DNA of 64,000 nucleotides from Tyzzerella sp. (GCA_019415525.1 DXZA01000067.1:372001-436000); one strand, 5' to 3'; numbered from the stretch's first letter, positions 1-9,769 are shown. The notes: generated from the sequence alone by a model not told the origin. Numbers and translations are program-made.

Positions 1-2050
1 CTGTTGCAAGTATTACTTTACCTTTTTTCTCCTGTACTTCCCCAACTTTATCCATAGCTGTTTTTACAGACTCAAAGGCAGCTTTTGCAGCTTCCGCAGA
101 CATAAGAAGTTGTGGAAGGAATATTATTCCTTTTTCAAAGCCTTTTCCAACTTTATCAAGAGCTGGTATAAGTTCTGAATTTATAATATCAAGAGGTTTC
201 ATTGTTTTTGTCATTTCAAGAGCTATTACTCCTGCCTGTTCTTTAAAACCTTTTTCTATTGTTTCACCAAGTGTCATTTCACCTGTATTTTGTTGTTTTA
301 CAGGTGCTTTTGACTGCTCGCCGGAATATTTTTCTATATATTCAACACAGTTTTCATCTTTTCCTGCAAGTGCTTTATATGAATAATATGCTTTCATCAT
401 ACCTTCTGATGCAGGATTTATTATTGCACAGTCAAGTCCTGCCATAAGTGCCATTGTATAGAAATTTGAATTTATAATTTCTCTTTGTGGAAGTCCAAAA
501 GATATATTTGAAACACCGAGTATTGTTCTTACTCCAAGTCTTTCTTTTACCATTTTTAATGCATCAAGTGTTACCATAGCTGATTTATTATCAGAGCTTA
601 CTGTCATACATAAAACGTCTATAACTATATCTTTTTTGTCTATACCATAGCTTTTTGCTGTTTCAACTATTTTCTTTGCAACATTAAATCTTTCTTCAGC
701 TGTTTCAGGTATACCGCTTTCATCAAGTGTAAGACCTACAACAACACCACCATATTTTTTTACAAGTGGGAATACTGCTTCCATAGACTCTTTTTTACCA
801 TTTACAGAGTTTATCATAGCTTTACCGTTATAATGACGTAAAGCCTTTTCCATAGCCTCTGTATTTGATGTATCAATCTGTAAAGGAAGGTCAATAACAC
901 TTTGAAGTTCTTTTGTTACAGCTTCAATCATAGTAACTTCATTTATATCCGGAAGACCAACATTTACATCAAGTATATGTGCTCCGTTTTTTTGCTGTGC
1001 AAAACCTTCTCTTAATATATAGTCAATATCATTTTCCCTAAGTGCTTGTTTAAATCTTGATTTTCCTGTTGGATTTATTCTCTCACCGATTATTACAGGA
1101 ATATCATTTATTTCTACGGCTCTTGCATATGATGTTACTATTGTTTTATTTTTAGGCTCTATTTTTAAAGGTTCTATATTACCACATTTTTGTTTTAAAA
1201 GTTTAATATGCTCCGGTGTTGTTCCACAACAACCACCTATTACCCAAGCTCCTGCCTCTGCTATTTCTTTCATAATATCAGAGAATTTTTCAGGTGTTAC
1301 ATCATAAACTGTTTTGCCGTTTTCATTTCTTGGAAGTCCTGCATTTGGATTTACTATTACTGGAATAGAAGCTTCTTTTAAAATTTCAAGGGCTATATCT
1401 TTCATTTGTACAGGTCCAAGTCCACAGTTTATACCAAGAGCATCAACTCCAAGACCTTCAAGCATAGCAACAACAGCTTTAACGTTACCACCTGTAAGAA
1501 GTTTTCCTTTTTCATCAAATACAACTGTTGTAAAAACAGGTAAGTTTGTATTTTCTTTAGCAGCAAGAACAGCAGCTTTAAGCTCATATGTATCACTCAT
1601 AGTTTCTATAAGTATTAAGTCTGCTCCTGCTTTTTCGCCATATATAGCCATTTCTTTGAAGGCTTCATATGCATCATCAAAATCAAGGTCGCCCATTGGC
1701 TTTAAAAGCTTTCCTGTTGGACCCATATCTAAAGCACAAAAAAGAGGTCTGTCTTTTATACCACTTTCTTCTTTTGCTTTATTAACATTATTTATAGCGG
1801 CTGTAACTATTTCTTCAACTGTTTTATCTGTATCATGAAGTTTTATACCATTTCCGCCAAATGTATTTGCAAGAACAATGTCTGCTCCTGCTTCAAAATA
1901 TTTTTTATGTATATCTACAACGTCATCAGCACGGTTTATATTCCAAAGTTCCGGAATTTCTCCTGCTTGAAGACCTTTTTCTTGAAGGAGTGTTCCTGTT
2001 CCTCCGTCAAAAAAAACTATTCTTTTTCCCAATATATCTAATATACTCAA
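1..2050 (-). CDS. metH: Cobalamin-dependent methionine synthase (partial, C-terminus off window)
   Basis: Transfers a methyl group from methyltetrahydrofolate through cobalamin to homocysteine, giving methionine. About 683 codons are visible. The first ~290 residues are the homocysteine-binding barrel with all three zinc cysteines: INCGLGP near residue 208 and GGCCGT near residue 273. A pterin-binding barrel starts near residue 320 (GERINPTGKSRFK). The B12 cap follows, and the window ends at GKVILAT, just before the expected cobalamin-binding DxHxxG. The start is TTG at 2050, eight bases after AGGAG, which lies inside the end of the upstream gene. It is the last visible gene of a metF operon. 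The reactivation domain is encoded separately upstream, so a short C-terminus would be normal here. Truncation is only by the window edge. Confidence 0.93.
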   Translation of the reverse strand, partial: MSILDILGKRIVFFDGGTGTLLQEKGLQAGEIPELWNINRADDVVDIHKKYFEAGADIVLANTFGGNGIKLHDTDKTVEEIVTAAINNVNKAKEESGIKDRPLFCALDMGPTGKLLKPMGDLDFDDAYEAFKEMAIYGEKAGADLILIETMSDTYELKAAVLAAKENTNLPVFTTVVFDEKGKLLTGGNVKAVVAMLEGLGVDALGINCGLGPVQMKDIALEILKEASIPVIVNPNAGLPRNENGKTVYDVTPEKFSDIMKEIAEAGAWVIGGCCGTTPEHIKLLKQKCGNIEPLKIEPKNKTIVTSYARAVEINDIPVIIGERINPTGKSRFKQALRENDIDYILREGFAQQKNGAHILDVNVGLPDINEVTMIEAVTKELQSVIDLPLQIDTSNTEAMEKALRHYNGKAMINSVNGKKESMEAVFPLVKKYGGVVVGLTLDESGIPETAEERFNVAKKIVETAKSYGIDKKDIVIDVLCMTVSSDNKSAMVTLDALKMVKERLGVRTILGVSNISFGLPQREIINSNFYTMALMAGLDCAIINPASEGMMKAYYSYKALAGKDENCVEYIEKYSGEQSKAPVKQQNTGEMTLGETIEKGFKEQAGVIALEMTKTMKPLDIINSELIPALDKVGKGFEKGIIFLPQLLMSAEAAKAAFESVKTAMDKVGEVQEKKGKVILAT

Positions 2051-2054
2051 AATT

Positions 2055-2699
2055 TCAGCTCCTTCTGTACTTACAGTCAAGTTTTGAACATTCTTCACAG
2101 CCTTTTATATGACAGTCTTGTTTTTCTGAAGAAATACCCATAACTGCCGTAACTGATTTTGAAGGTACAAGCATAAGACTTTCTGTAAGCATAAGACCTA
2201 TTTTTCTTGGACAGTCTAACATATTTATAATTTCTTTTTGATGATTTATTGAAAAATCACCATATCCTGGAGAAAATCTAGGACGTATAAATTTATTTTC
2301 AGCTGCAAGTTTACTTTCAATTTCTTTTTGGCATATATCACAATATTCTTCTATTACAGTTGCAGCAGCAGCTTGTATTATAACTGCATAGCTCATATCT
2401 ATTTTAGAATATTTTTTTATAAGCATATCTACACCAGTTCCTAATGTAGCACCAAAAAGAACTATTTTTTCACAACCTGTAAGATTTTTTGAAAGATTTT
2501 TACTTTCTGTTTTAAAACTATTATCTATTGTTATTGTACTTCCCTCTACATTAAGGTCAAAAATTCTATATATGCTTTTCATATCTGAATTTTTAACAAC
2601 AAGGTCTATACATTCCTCAACTGCTTCATATACCTTTTCATCAGGCTTATTTCTTCCATATCCAAGGTATCTATATACTTCACTTCTTTTTATGTTCAT
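2055..2699 (-). CDS. Stand-alone MetH reactivation (Met_synt_B12) domain protein
   Basis: A 214-residue protein corresponding to the C-terminal activation domain of E. coli MetH, here a separate gene. That domain binds S-adenosylmethionine and drives reductive methylation of oxidised cobalamin. The SAM-site motif RPRFSPGYG is at residues 139-147, matching the RxxPGY of the family. The C-terminus is cysteine-rich (CHIKGCEECSKLDC). Its ATG overlaps the metF stop by one base (TAATG), and metH starts four bases after its TGA, so the three genes are tightly coupled. Splitting of this domain from MetH is known in Clostridia. The role is inferred from the motif and the context. Confidence 0.85.
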   Translation of the reverse strand: MNIKRSEVYRYLGYGRNKPDEKVYEAVEECIDLVVKNSDMKSIYRIFDLNVEGSTITIDNSFKTESKNLSKNLTGCEKIVLFGATLGTGVDMLIKKYSKIDMSYAVIIQAAAATVIEEYCDICQKEIESKLAAENKFIRPRFSPGYGDFSINHQKEIINMLDCPRKIGLMLTESLMLVPSKSVTAVMGISSEKQDCHIKGCEECSKLDCKYRRS

Positions 2700-3574
2700 T
2701 ACTGATTATCCCCTATTATGTATGAAAGATTTTTCTTTATACTTTCTGCAATGTCAGGTTTATTCATTGTATAAATATGAATTCCTTTTACACCATTTGC
2801 AACAAGGTCAATAATCTGGTCTGTAGCATATGCAATACCTGCCTGTTTCATAGCCTCTGGATTATCGCCAAATTTATCTACTATTGCTTTAAATCTTGCT
2901 GGAAGATATGTTCCTGAAAGCTGACATATTCTTGCAATCTGTTTTCCATTTGTTACAGGCATAATTCCTGCAATTACCGGAACTGTTATGCCTTGTTCTC
3001 TTATTCTGTAAAGGAAGTTATAAAGTACATTGTTATCAAAAAACATCTGTGTTGTAAGGAAATCTACACCACTATCAACTTTTAATTTAAGATTTTTAAT
3101 GTCATCTTCTTTATGTTCACACTCTGTATGACCTTCTGGGTAACAAGCTGCACCAACACAAAAATCTCCTTTTGATTTTATTTCTTTTACAAGCTCTGAT
3201 GCATATTTATAATATTCTCCAACTGGATATTCTCCACCTTTTGGAATATCTCCTCTTAATGCAAGTATATTTTCAATTCCATTTGCTTTTATTTCATCAA
3301 TAGCTTTTGCAACCTGTTCTTTTGTTGAAGAAACACATGTAAGATGTGCAAGTGCTGTAACATTTAAATCATTCTGAATATGTGAAGCAATTTTTACTGT
3401 ATTATTGCTTGTTCCACCACCTGCACCGTATGTTACACTCATAAAGTCTGGTTTATCTTTACAAAGTTCATCAACTGCATTTATTACTGGTTCAAATGAA
3501 GCTCCTGCCTTTGGTGGAAATACTTCATATGAGAGTGTTACTTTTTTACTGTCTAAAATATCTCTAATTTTCAT
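2699..3574 (-). CDS. metF: Methylenetetrahydrofolate reductase
   Basis: A flavoprotein of 291 residues that reduces 5,10-methylene-THF to 5-methyl-THF, the methyl donor for MetH encoded downstream. The sequence has the family start SYEVFPPK with its conserved glutamate, the TYGAGGGTSNNT segment, and the LRGDIPKGG loop typical of MetF. The ATG at 3574 is preferred because GGGAG lies nine bases before it; a TTG at 3592 lacks a site. First gene of the metF, reactivase, metH operon and divergent from proC. No SAM or B12 riboswitch is visible in the 200 bp upstream. Confidence 0.95.
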   Translation of the reverse strand: MKIRDILDSKKVTLSYEVFPPKAGASFEPVINAVDELCKDKPDFMSVTYGAGGGTSNNTVKIASHIQNDLNVTALAHLTCVSSTKEQVAKAIDEIKANGIENILALRGDIPKGGEYPVGEYYKYASELVKEIKSKGDFCVGAACYPEGHTECEHKEDDIKNLKLKVDSGVDFLTTQMFFDNNVLYNFLYRIREQGITVPVIAGIMPVTNGKQIARICQLSGTYLPARFKAIVDKFGDNPEAMKQAGIAYATDQIIDLVANGVKGIHIYTMNKPDIAESIKKNLSYIIGDNQ

Positions 3575-3785
3575 TATAATGTCTCCCTTCAAAGCATTTT
3601 TAAATTTATTTTAATATATTAAATCCCCAAATTTTAACATTAAAAAGATTTAAAGTTTATTATATCAAAATAAGAATAAAAATTCAAACATAGTGTATAA
3701 AATCCCTATTATTTATACTGTAAAAAAAATAATATATGTGATATGATTTATAATGTTATATTTTATAAAAGGAGTTGATTATACT

Positions 3786-4586
3786 ATGAAATACTGTTTT
3801 ATAGGAACAGGTAATATGGCTGGTGCAATAATAAAAGGACTTACATTAGGCAAAAATCCAGTAGATGGAAAAAATATATCTGCAATAAGCAAAACAAATA
3901 TTTCTGCTAAAGAACTTGCTAAGGAATGTGGTATAGTTGTATGTAATGATTATACTGAAGCCGTTTCTAAAAGTGATATTATTGTTCTTGGTGTAAAACC
4001 TCATATATTAAGTGAAGTTGCACCTTTAATAAAAGACACTATACAGAAAGAAAATCCACTTGTAATATCTCTTGCAGCAGGAAAAACAATAGAATATCTT
4101 GAAAATCTCTTTGGAGAAAATACAAAAATTGCTCGTGTTATGCCAAATATAAATGCTGTTGTTGGTTGTTCAGTTTCCGGTTTATGTGGAAATAAAAATA
4201 CAACAGATGATGATATTAAAAAAGCACGAGAGATATTTGAAACAATAGGAAGTGTTATTGAAATACCAGAAGATAAATTTGGTGTATTTAGTGCTGTTGC
4301 TGGGGCTTCTCCTGCATTTGCATATATTTATATAGACTCTCTTGCTCGTGCCGGTGTAAAACATGGTCTTACAAAAAAACAAGCTCTTGAAATTGCTGCA
4401 AATACTGTTTTAGGTAGTGCAAAAATGGTTATTGAAAGTGATGAACACCCTTGGGCATTAGTTGATAGAGTTTGTTCTCCTGGTGGTACAACAATAGAAG
4501 GTGTTTCATCTCTTTTAAAAGATAGTTTTGAAAGTGATATTATAAATGCTATTGATGCTGTTGTAGATAAAGACAACAGACTTTAA
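3786..4586 (+). CDS. proC: Pyrroline-5-carboxylate reductase
   Basis: Catalyses the last step of proline synthesis, NAD(P)H-dependent reduction of pyrroline-5-carboxylate. It has 266 residues, the usual length. The N-terminal Rossmann motif is FIGTGNMAGAII. The C-terminal dimerisation and active-site region contains GASPAFAYIYIDSL and the signature SPGGTTIEG. The ATG at 3786 follows AAAGGAG by 11 bases; an in-frame ATG at 3753 would add 11 poorly conserved residues and lies ahead of that site. The next gene follows after 11 bp, so the two are probably co-transcribed. Confidence 0.95.
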   Translation: MKYCFIGTGNMAGAIIKGLTLGKNPVDGKNISAISKTNISAKELAKECGIVVCNDYTEAVSKSDIIVLGVKPHILSEVAPLIKDTIQKENPLVISLAAGKTIEYLENLFGENTKIARVMPNINAVVGCSVSGLCGNKNTTDDDIKKAREIFETIGSVIEIPEDKFGVFSAVAGASPAFAYIYIDSLARAGVKHGLTKKQALEIAANTVLGSAKMVIESDEHPWALVDRVCSPGGTTIEGVSSLLKDSFESDIINAIDAVVDKDNRL

Positions 4587-4597
4587 GGAGTTTTATT

Positions 4598-5629
4598 ATG
4601 GAAAACAAAAGAATTTTAGGTATAGATATAGTACGTTTTGTAGCATTTTTATTTGTTCCTTGTGTACATTTCTTTCTAAATAATGGTTTTTATACTTATC
4701 CTGTACAAGGTAAAAGAATGTTTATAATGCTTGTTATGAGATGGATATTTTTTACTTGTGTACCTCTTTTTATGCTTCTTACAGGCTATCTTAACGGAAA
4801 AAGAAAAGTAAATAAAGACCACTATAAAAGTATAATACCTATACTTATATCATATTTATTTATATGTGTAATAACAATAATTTTTAAAATAGTATATTTA
4901 GATGAAAAACAATATTTAATACAATGGATAATGACAATATTTAATTATAGTGCTTCAAATTACGCTTGGTATATAGAAATGTATATAGGACTTTTTCTCC
5001 TTATACCATTTCTTAATATTCTTTATGATAATCTTAAAACAAAGGGACAAAAGTCACTTCTTTTGGGCGTAATGCTTTTTTCAACAGCCTTACCACCTCT
5101 TTTTAATTTAAAATCAGGTCTTAAACTTATACCTGATTATTGGATTGATATGTATCCTATTACATATTATTTCCTTGGAAGATATATAAAAGATTATCCT
5201 ATAAAAATAAAGAAATCTCTTTGTATTATACTTATATTTGCAATATGCCTTATAGAAGCAATAATTACATATATTAATTGTCATGGTACTCATTTTGACT
5301 GGGGTTGTCTTGGTGGATATAATGCTTTACCTACACTTTTTGTAACTGTACTTATATTCTTATTATTCTATGATTTGGATATCAAAAATAGATTTATACG
5401 TTTTTTTGTACAGGATATAGCAAAATTATCTTTAGACATGTATCTTATATCATATATATTTGATACTCTTTTCTATCCACCTATACTTGAAAAAACAGAG
5501 TCAACAATAGAAACTTTACCATATTTCTTTACTGTTGTTCCTCTTGTTATAGTATTTAGTTATCTTACAGCCTTTGTAAAAAGAATTATATTTGAAACTA
5601 TTAAAAACAAAAAATTTACAATATTATAA
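4598..5629 (+). CDS. Acyltransferase family 3 membrane protein
   Basis: A 343-residue integral membrane protein with about ten hydrophobic segments. The opening RILGIDIVRFVAFLFVPCVHF is the usual first helix of acyltransferase-3 proteins, where an Arg and a His near the membrane surface are functionally important. Family members O-acetylate cell-wall polymers, exopolysaccharides or lipids. The substrate cannot be read from the sequence. It follows proC by 11 bp with its own AAGGAG, and ends at a strong bidirectional terminator. Confidence 0.8.
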   Translation: MENKRILGIDIVRFVAFLFVPCVHFFLNNGFYTYPVQGKRMFIMLVMRWIFFTCVPLFMLLTGYLNGKRKVNKDHYKSIIPILISYLFICVITIIFKIVYLDEKQYLIQWIMTIFNYSASNYAWYIEMYIGLFLLIPFLNILYDNLKTKGQKSLLLGVMLFSTALPPLFNLKSGLKLIPDYWIDMYPITYYFLGRYIKDYPIKIKKSLCIILIFAICLIEAIITYINCHGTHFDWGCLGGYNALPTLFVTVLIFLLFYDLDIKNRFIRFFVQDIAKLSLDMYLISYIFDTLFYPPILEKTESTIETLPYFFTVVPLVIVFSYLTAFVKRIIFETIKNKKFTIL

Positions 5630-5633
5630 TAAT

Positions 5634-5660
5634 AAAAGGCACTGCTTTGCAGTGCCTTTT
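5634..5660. terminator. Bidirectional intrinsic terminator
   Basis: A 12-bp perfect stem (AAAAGGCACTGC paired with GCAGTGCCTTTT, 3-nt loop) flanked by A and T runs. It can end both the proC/acyltransferase unit and the convergent rubredoxin transcript. Confidence 0.9.
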
Positions 5661-5661
5661 A

Positions 5662-5823
5662 TTATTTAAATTCTACAAATACCTTTTTATCTTTTCCACA
5701 AACAGGACATTTCCAACTTTCAGGTAAATCCTGAAATTTTGTACCTTCTTTTGTTCCTGTTCTTTTTTCACCTTTTTCTTCATCATAAACATATTCACAA
5801 ACTGTACATATATATCTTGCCAT
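5662..5823 (-). CDS. Rubredoxin
   Basis: A 53-residue protein with two cysteine pairs, ICTVCEYVYD near the N-terminus and CPVCGKDK near the C-terminus, the four ligands of the single iron of rubredoxins. Aromatic residues and the DLPESWKCP segment are also typical. Rubredoxins carry single electrons in the cytoplasm of anaerobes, often for oxygen and peroxide detoxification. ATG at 5823 follows GGAGGT by eight bases. It lies 58 bp downstream of the MATE gene on the same strand, without an obvious terminator between them. The electron partner is unknown. Confidence 0.92.
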   Translation of the reverse strand: MARYICTVCEYVYDEEKGEKRTGTKEGTKFQDLPESWKCPVCGKDKKVFVEFK

Positions 5824-5880
5824 ATAATATTACCTCCATATATATTTATATGGTTACAGTTTGCCTTATTTTTTATAAAT

Positions 5881-7272
5881 TTATACAGTTATATTCTTTT
5901 TATTTGCAAGTTCTTTAAACTCTCTAAGTACTCCAAGAGTCAAAGGAATTGCTATTATAAATGTAAATATATCTGATATAGGCTGACATATCTGTACACC
6001 TGTAAGTCCTAAAAATCTTGGAAGTATAAATATAAGTGGAATAAAGAAAAGTCCTTGTCTTGCAGATGCAACAATAGATGCTTTTAAGGCTTTACCTACA
6101 GATTGTAACATCATATTTGACATAACTATCCAAGCATTAAGGAAAAATACTCCTGCTTGCATTCTCAATGCAAATGCTCCTATATTTATAACATCAATAT
6201 CATCTTTTCTAAAAAGTGTTACTATTGGTTTTGAAAAAGCTACTCCCAATATTGATACTATTATAAGAAAAACAAATGCTCTCTTTACACAATACCAAAA
6301 AGCCTCTCGTACTCTGTCATATTTCTTTGCTCCATAATTCATTCCACAAACAGGCTGAAATCCTTGACCAAAGCCTATAAGTGCCGAATTGGCAAACATT
6401 GAAACTCTTGAAACAATAGACATTCCGGCAATAGCAGCATCTGCCATAGCTCCTCCATATATTCCTGCTGCAAAATTAAGTGAAATCTGTGCTACACTTG
6501 CAAGACCTTGGCGACATAATGAAGGAAAGCCTCCTCTAAACATTTCTTTAAAATAGTATAACTGAGGTGTGAAATTTTTAGCTGATATTTTTATATTATT
6601 ACCTTTTTGACAGCCTACAAGTAAAAGTATAAAACTTATAATCTGACTTACAGTTGTTGCAATGGCAGCACCAGAAATCCCCATATCAAAGCCAAATATA
6701 AGTATTGGGTCAAGTCCTATATTAATAATAGCACCTGTCACTATTCCTGCCATTGCATATGATGCACTTCCTTGATATCTAAGCTGATTATTTAAAACAA
6801 ATGATGACATTATAAATGGTGTTCCTATAAGTATTATACTTAAATAATCCTTTGTATATGGAAGTATTGTAGGAGTTGAACCTAATATTATTGATAATGG
6901 CTCTAAAAATATAAGTCCTATTATACATATCAAAATACCTACAAAAAAAGCACTAAAAAATCCTGTTGCTGCCATTTTTGATGCATCTTCAAATCTTTTT
7001 GCTCCTAATTTTTTTGATATATAATTTCCTGAACCATGTCCGAAAAAAAATCCAACTGCCTGTATAAGTGCCATTATTGAAAATACAACACCTACTGCGG
7101 CTGTGGACTGTGTATTTATTCTTCCAACAAAGAATGTATCTGCCATATTATAAAAATTTGTTACAAGCATACTTATTATTGTGGGTATAGCCATACGCCA
7201 TATTAAAGGTGGTATTGGCTCTGTTGTTAGATAGGTTATTTTTTCTTCTTGTGTCATAGATTTAGTTCTCAT
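5881..7272 (-). CDS. MATE family efflux transporter
   Basis: A 463-residue protein with twelve predicted membrane helices in two homologous halves. The start region PIPPLIWRMAIPTIISMLVTN and the NMADTFFVGR segment that follows are characteristic of the MATE/MepA-type branch. These pumps export drugs or metabolites in exchange for Na+ or H+. The ATG at 7272 follows GGGGAA; a TTG six codons upstream lacks a good site. The substrate cannot be assigned. It is a separate unit, divergent from the DUF3842 gene. Confidence 0.9.
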   Translation of the reverse strand: MRTKSMTQEEKITYLTTEPIPPLIWRMAIPTIISMLVTNFYNMADTFFVGRINTQSTAAVGVVFSIMALIQAVGFFFGHGSGNYISKKLGAKRFEDASKMAATGFFSAFFVGILICIIGLIFLEPLSIILGSTPTILPYTKDYLSIILIGTPFIMSSFVLNNQLRYQGSASYAMAGIVTGAIINIGLDPILIFGFDMGISGAAIATTVSQIISFILLLVGCQKGNNIKISAKNFTPQLYYFKEMFRGGFPSLCRQGLASVAQISLNFAAGIYGGAMADAAIAGMSIVSRVSMFANSALIGFGQGFQPVCGMNYGAKKYDRVREAFWYCVKRAFVFLIIVSILGVAFSKPIVTLFRKDDIDVINIGAFALRMQAGVFFLNAWIVMSNMMLQSVGKALKASIVASARQGLFFIPLIFILPRFLGLTGVQICQPISDIFTFIIAIPLTLGVLREFKELANKKNITV

Positions 7273-7381
7273 GATGTATTCCCCATTCAAAAATTTATTT
7301 TTATATTATATAATAATTATATCATTTTTTAAAACATTTTTATGATTAAATTTACATAACTATATTGGTAGGTGCAAAAAG

Positions 7382-7816
7382 TTGGAAACTATAAATATAC
7401 TTGTTATAGATGGTCAAGGCGGAGGTATAGGAAAAACCCTTGTACATGGCATTCTAAATAAATTTAAAAATATAAATATTATAGGTGCAGGAACAACCTT
7501 ATTAGCTACCGAAAATATGAAAAATTCAGGTGCTAATATATCTATATACGGTGAAAAAAATATTATTTCTTATACAAAAAAAGCACATATAATAACAGGC
7601 GTAACAGGTGTTTTAGTTCCTTTTGGTATTGGCGGAGAAATTACTCCCAAAATATCTGAGGCTGTTTTTAAAAGTAGTGCAATTAAAATAATGGTACCAA
7701 TGAATAAATGCCATATAAAAATTGCTGCAAAAAGTGAACCATTAAAAAATCATATTGACATAGCAATAAATATGATAGGTGATGAAATAAAAAAATTACG
7801 ACAGGAGCAAGTATAA
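7382..7816 (+). CDS. DUF3842 family protein
   Basis: A 144-residue cytoplasmic protein with a Rossmann-like beginning (NILVIDGQGGGIGKTLV) and a later GVTGVLVPFGIGGEITP segment, which I recognise as the DUF3842 family of Clostridia. Its function is not known; the glycine-rich loop suggests nucleotide binding. The start is TTG at 7382 behind AGGTG. The stop codon lies inside the following terminator hairpin. It is transcribed alone, divergently from the MATE gene. Confidence 0.75.
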   Translation: METINILVIDGQGGGIGKTLVHGILNKFKNINIIGAGTTLLATENMKNSGANISIYGEKNIISYTKKAHIITGVTGVLVPFGIGGEITPKISEAVFKSSAIKIMVPMNKCHIKIAAKSEPLKNHIDIAINMIGDEIKKLRQEQV

Positions 7817-7831
7817 TAGCTTGCTCTTTTT
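7805..7831 (+). terminator. Intrinsic terminator overlapping the DUF3842 stop codon
   Basis: GAGCAAG pairs with CTTGCTC across an 8-nt loop and is followed by TTTTTATA. The TAA stop at 7814-7816 lies in the loop. Confidence 0.75.
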
Positions 7832-7887
7832 ATATATATTAAGTTAAAATAAACTATATTATTTTAATCTATTATAAAGGAGGACAT

Positions 7888-9033
7888 ATGAGTTTACAAA
7901 CATTCGATATAGGGCCTATACGCCCTCCAAGCGAGGCTACAAGCCTTCTTCTTAGAGTTACACAAAATTGTACTTGGAATAAATGTAGATTTTGCACTCT
8001 CTATAAAGGTCATAAATTTATGACTCGTACAAATGAAGAAATAAAAAAAGATATAGATGCTATGGCATTTTATAAAGATAAAATATTATCATATACAAAA
8101 AATGGTATAGTTGACTATGAAAAAGCATCTTTTGATTATGAAAATTTAGAAACATATGAAGAAAAATCCTGTTATAATATGGTATATACATGGATTGTTG
8201 CAGGTAAAATGCAATCTATGTTTCTTCAAGATGCAAATACAATGGTTCTTCAAAGCGATAGACTTGCCGACATAATTTCTTATGCAAAAGAAAAAATTCC
8301 TGAAATACAGAGAATAACTTCTTATGGTCGTGCTGATAGTCTTTCTCGTATATCTGATAAATCATATAAATTATTAAAATCTGCTGGATTATCAAGAATA
8401 CATTCCGGTTTTGAAACAGGTTCTGATAAAGTTCTTAAAATACTTAATAAAGGCACAACTCAAAATCAACAAATAGAAAGTGGTATTAAAATTAAAGAAG
8501 CCCAAATTGAACTTTCAATGTACTTTATGCCTGGTGCCGGTGGTATAAATCTTTCAAAAGAAAATGCTCTTGAAACAGCCAAAGTTATAAATGCTACAAA
8601 TCCTGATTTTGTTCGTCTTCGTACATTCGTTGTAAAAAAAGATTCTCCTATGTATGAACTTGTTTTAAATGGTGATTTTAAAGAATGTACTGATATTGAA
8701 AAAGTTGAAGAAATTAAACTTTTAATAGAAAATATAAACGGTTGCAATGGTTATATAGCAAGTGACCATATTATAAATTTACTTGATAGAGTAAATGGTC
8801 ATCTTGATAAAGATATTCCTAAAATATTAAATTATATAAATGAATTTTTAAGTCTTCCAAGATATAATCAAAGACAATATCAAATGGCTAGACGTATGGG
8901 ATTTAATGGTGATTTTACAGAGCTTTCAAAACTTGATTTTAAAAGCATGAATACAGTTAATATGTATTGCAAAACTTTAAGCGAAGAAAATTTTGAAGAA
9001 CTTTTAATAAAGTATCTTAATCTTTATATATAA
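7888..9033 (+). CDS. Radical SAM protein, atypical cysteine spacing
   Basis: A 381-residue protein. The N-terminal segment VTQNCTWNKCRFCTLYKG carries three cysteines (28, 33, 36) in a Cx4Cx2C arrangement, a spacing I associate with a COG1032-like clostridial radical SAM group rather than the classical Cx3Cx2C. Later segments fit a radical SAM barrel: SRIHSGFETGSDKVL and the following MPGAGG. No cobalamin-binding domain is seen. The reaction is unknown. ATG at 7888 follows AAAGGAGG. The MBL-fold gene starts 17 bp downstream and the HAD gene follows, suggesting one transcript. Confidence 0.8.
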   Translation: MSLQTFDIGPIRPPSEATSLLLRVTQNCTWNKCRFCTLYKGHKFMTRTNEEIKKDIDAMAFYKDKILSYTKNGIVDYEKASFDYENLETYEEKSCYNMVYTWIVAGKMQSMFLQDANTMVLQSDRLADIISYAKEKIPEIQRITSYGRADSLSRISDKSYKLLKSAGLSRIHSGFETGSDKVLKILNKGTTQNQQIESGIKIKEAQIELSMYFMPGAGGINLSKENALETAKVINATNPDFVRLRTFVVKKDSPMYELVLNGDFKECTDIEKVEEIKLLIENINGCNGYIASDHIINLLDRVNGHLDKDIPKILNYINEFLSLPRYNQRQYQMARRMGFNGDFTELSKLDFKSMNTVNMYCKTLSEENFEELLIKYLNLYI

Positions 9034-9050
9034 TATAGGAGTGTGAACAT

Positions 9051-9749
9051 ATGATTAATTTAACATATATACATCATAGCGGTTTTGTTGCTGAAACAGA
9101 AAATAATGTTTTTATATTTGATTATTATACAGAAGGTGGCAAAATATCACCTTTAAATACAGAAAAATATAACGGTAAAAATATATTTTTCTTTGTTTCT
9201 CATTCTCATGGTGACCATTTTGATAAGCGTATATTTAAATATAGAAATCAAAATGTAAAATTTATTTTATCTGATGATATAGATAAAGAATATTCTGATG
9301 ATGATGTTATTTTTGTAAAGCCACATTGTACTTATGAAATTGAAAATATAAAAATAGAAACTCTTTTATCTAATGATATGGGTGTTGCTTTCGTTGTAGA
9401 GGCTGATGGAAAAACTATATATCATAGTGGTGATTTAAACTGGTGGCATTGGAATGGAGAACCTGACGATTGGAATAAATCAATGGGAGATATATATAAA
9501 TCTGAAGTTGAACTTTTAAAAAATAAAAATATAGATGTTGCTTTTGTTCCTGTTGACCCAAGACTTGAAGAAAACTATATACTTGCTATTGATTATATTA
9601 TGAAAAATATAAATATCAAAAAAGTACTTCCTATGCATTTCTGGGGAGATTTTAATATATATGAAAAAATATGTAATAATGAAAAATCTAAAGAATATAG
9701 AGATAAAATTATTAAAATAAGTCATACAAATGAAACATTTTGCATTTAA
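9051..9749 (+). CDS. MBL-fold metallo-hydrolase (UlaG-like)
   Basis: A 232-residue protein with the metal-binding HSHGDH motif at residues 51-56, then YHSGDLNWWHWNG and a C-terminal LPMHFWGDF. Together these give the histidines and aspartates of a di-metal centre in the metallo-beta-lactamase fold. The compact form resembles UlaG-like hydrolases, but the substrate is not evident. It is sandwiched between the radical SAM gene (17 bp upstream) and the HAD phosphatase gene (about 20 bp downstream), most likely in one operon. Confidence 0.82.
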   Translation: MINLTYIHHSGFVAETENNVFIFDYYTEGGKISPLNTEKYNGKNIFFFVSHSHGDHFDKRIFKYRNQNVKFILSDDIDKEYSDDDVIFVKPHCTYEIENIKIETLLSNDMGVAFVVEADGKTIYHSGDLNWWHWNGEPDDWNKSMGDIYKSEVELLKNKNIDVAFVPVDPRLEENYILAIDYIMKNINIKKVLPMHFWGDFNIYEKICNNEKSKEYRDKIIKISHTNETFCI

Positions 9750-9769
9750 AGAAAGAAGGATATATAAAA

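Noticed and set aside
259..2112. Plus-strand reading frames opposite metH
   Set aside because: They are antisense shadows of the metH and reactivase coding frames, with leucine/phenylalanine-rich translations and no sites.
3575..3785. SAM or cobalamin riboswitch upstream of metF
   Set aside because: The 200-bp gap is simple A/T sequence with no recognisable aptamer or terminator.
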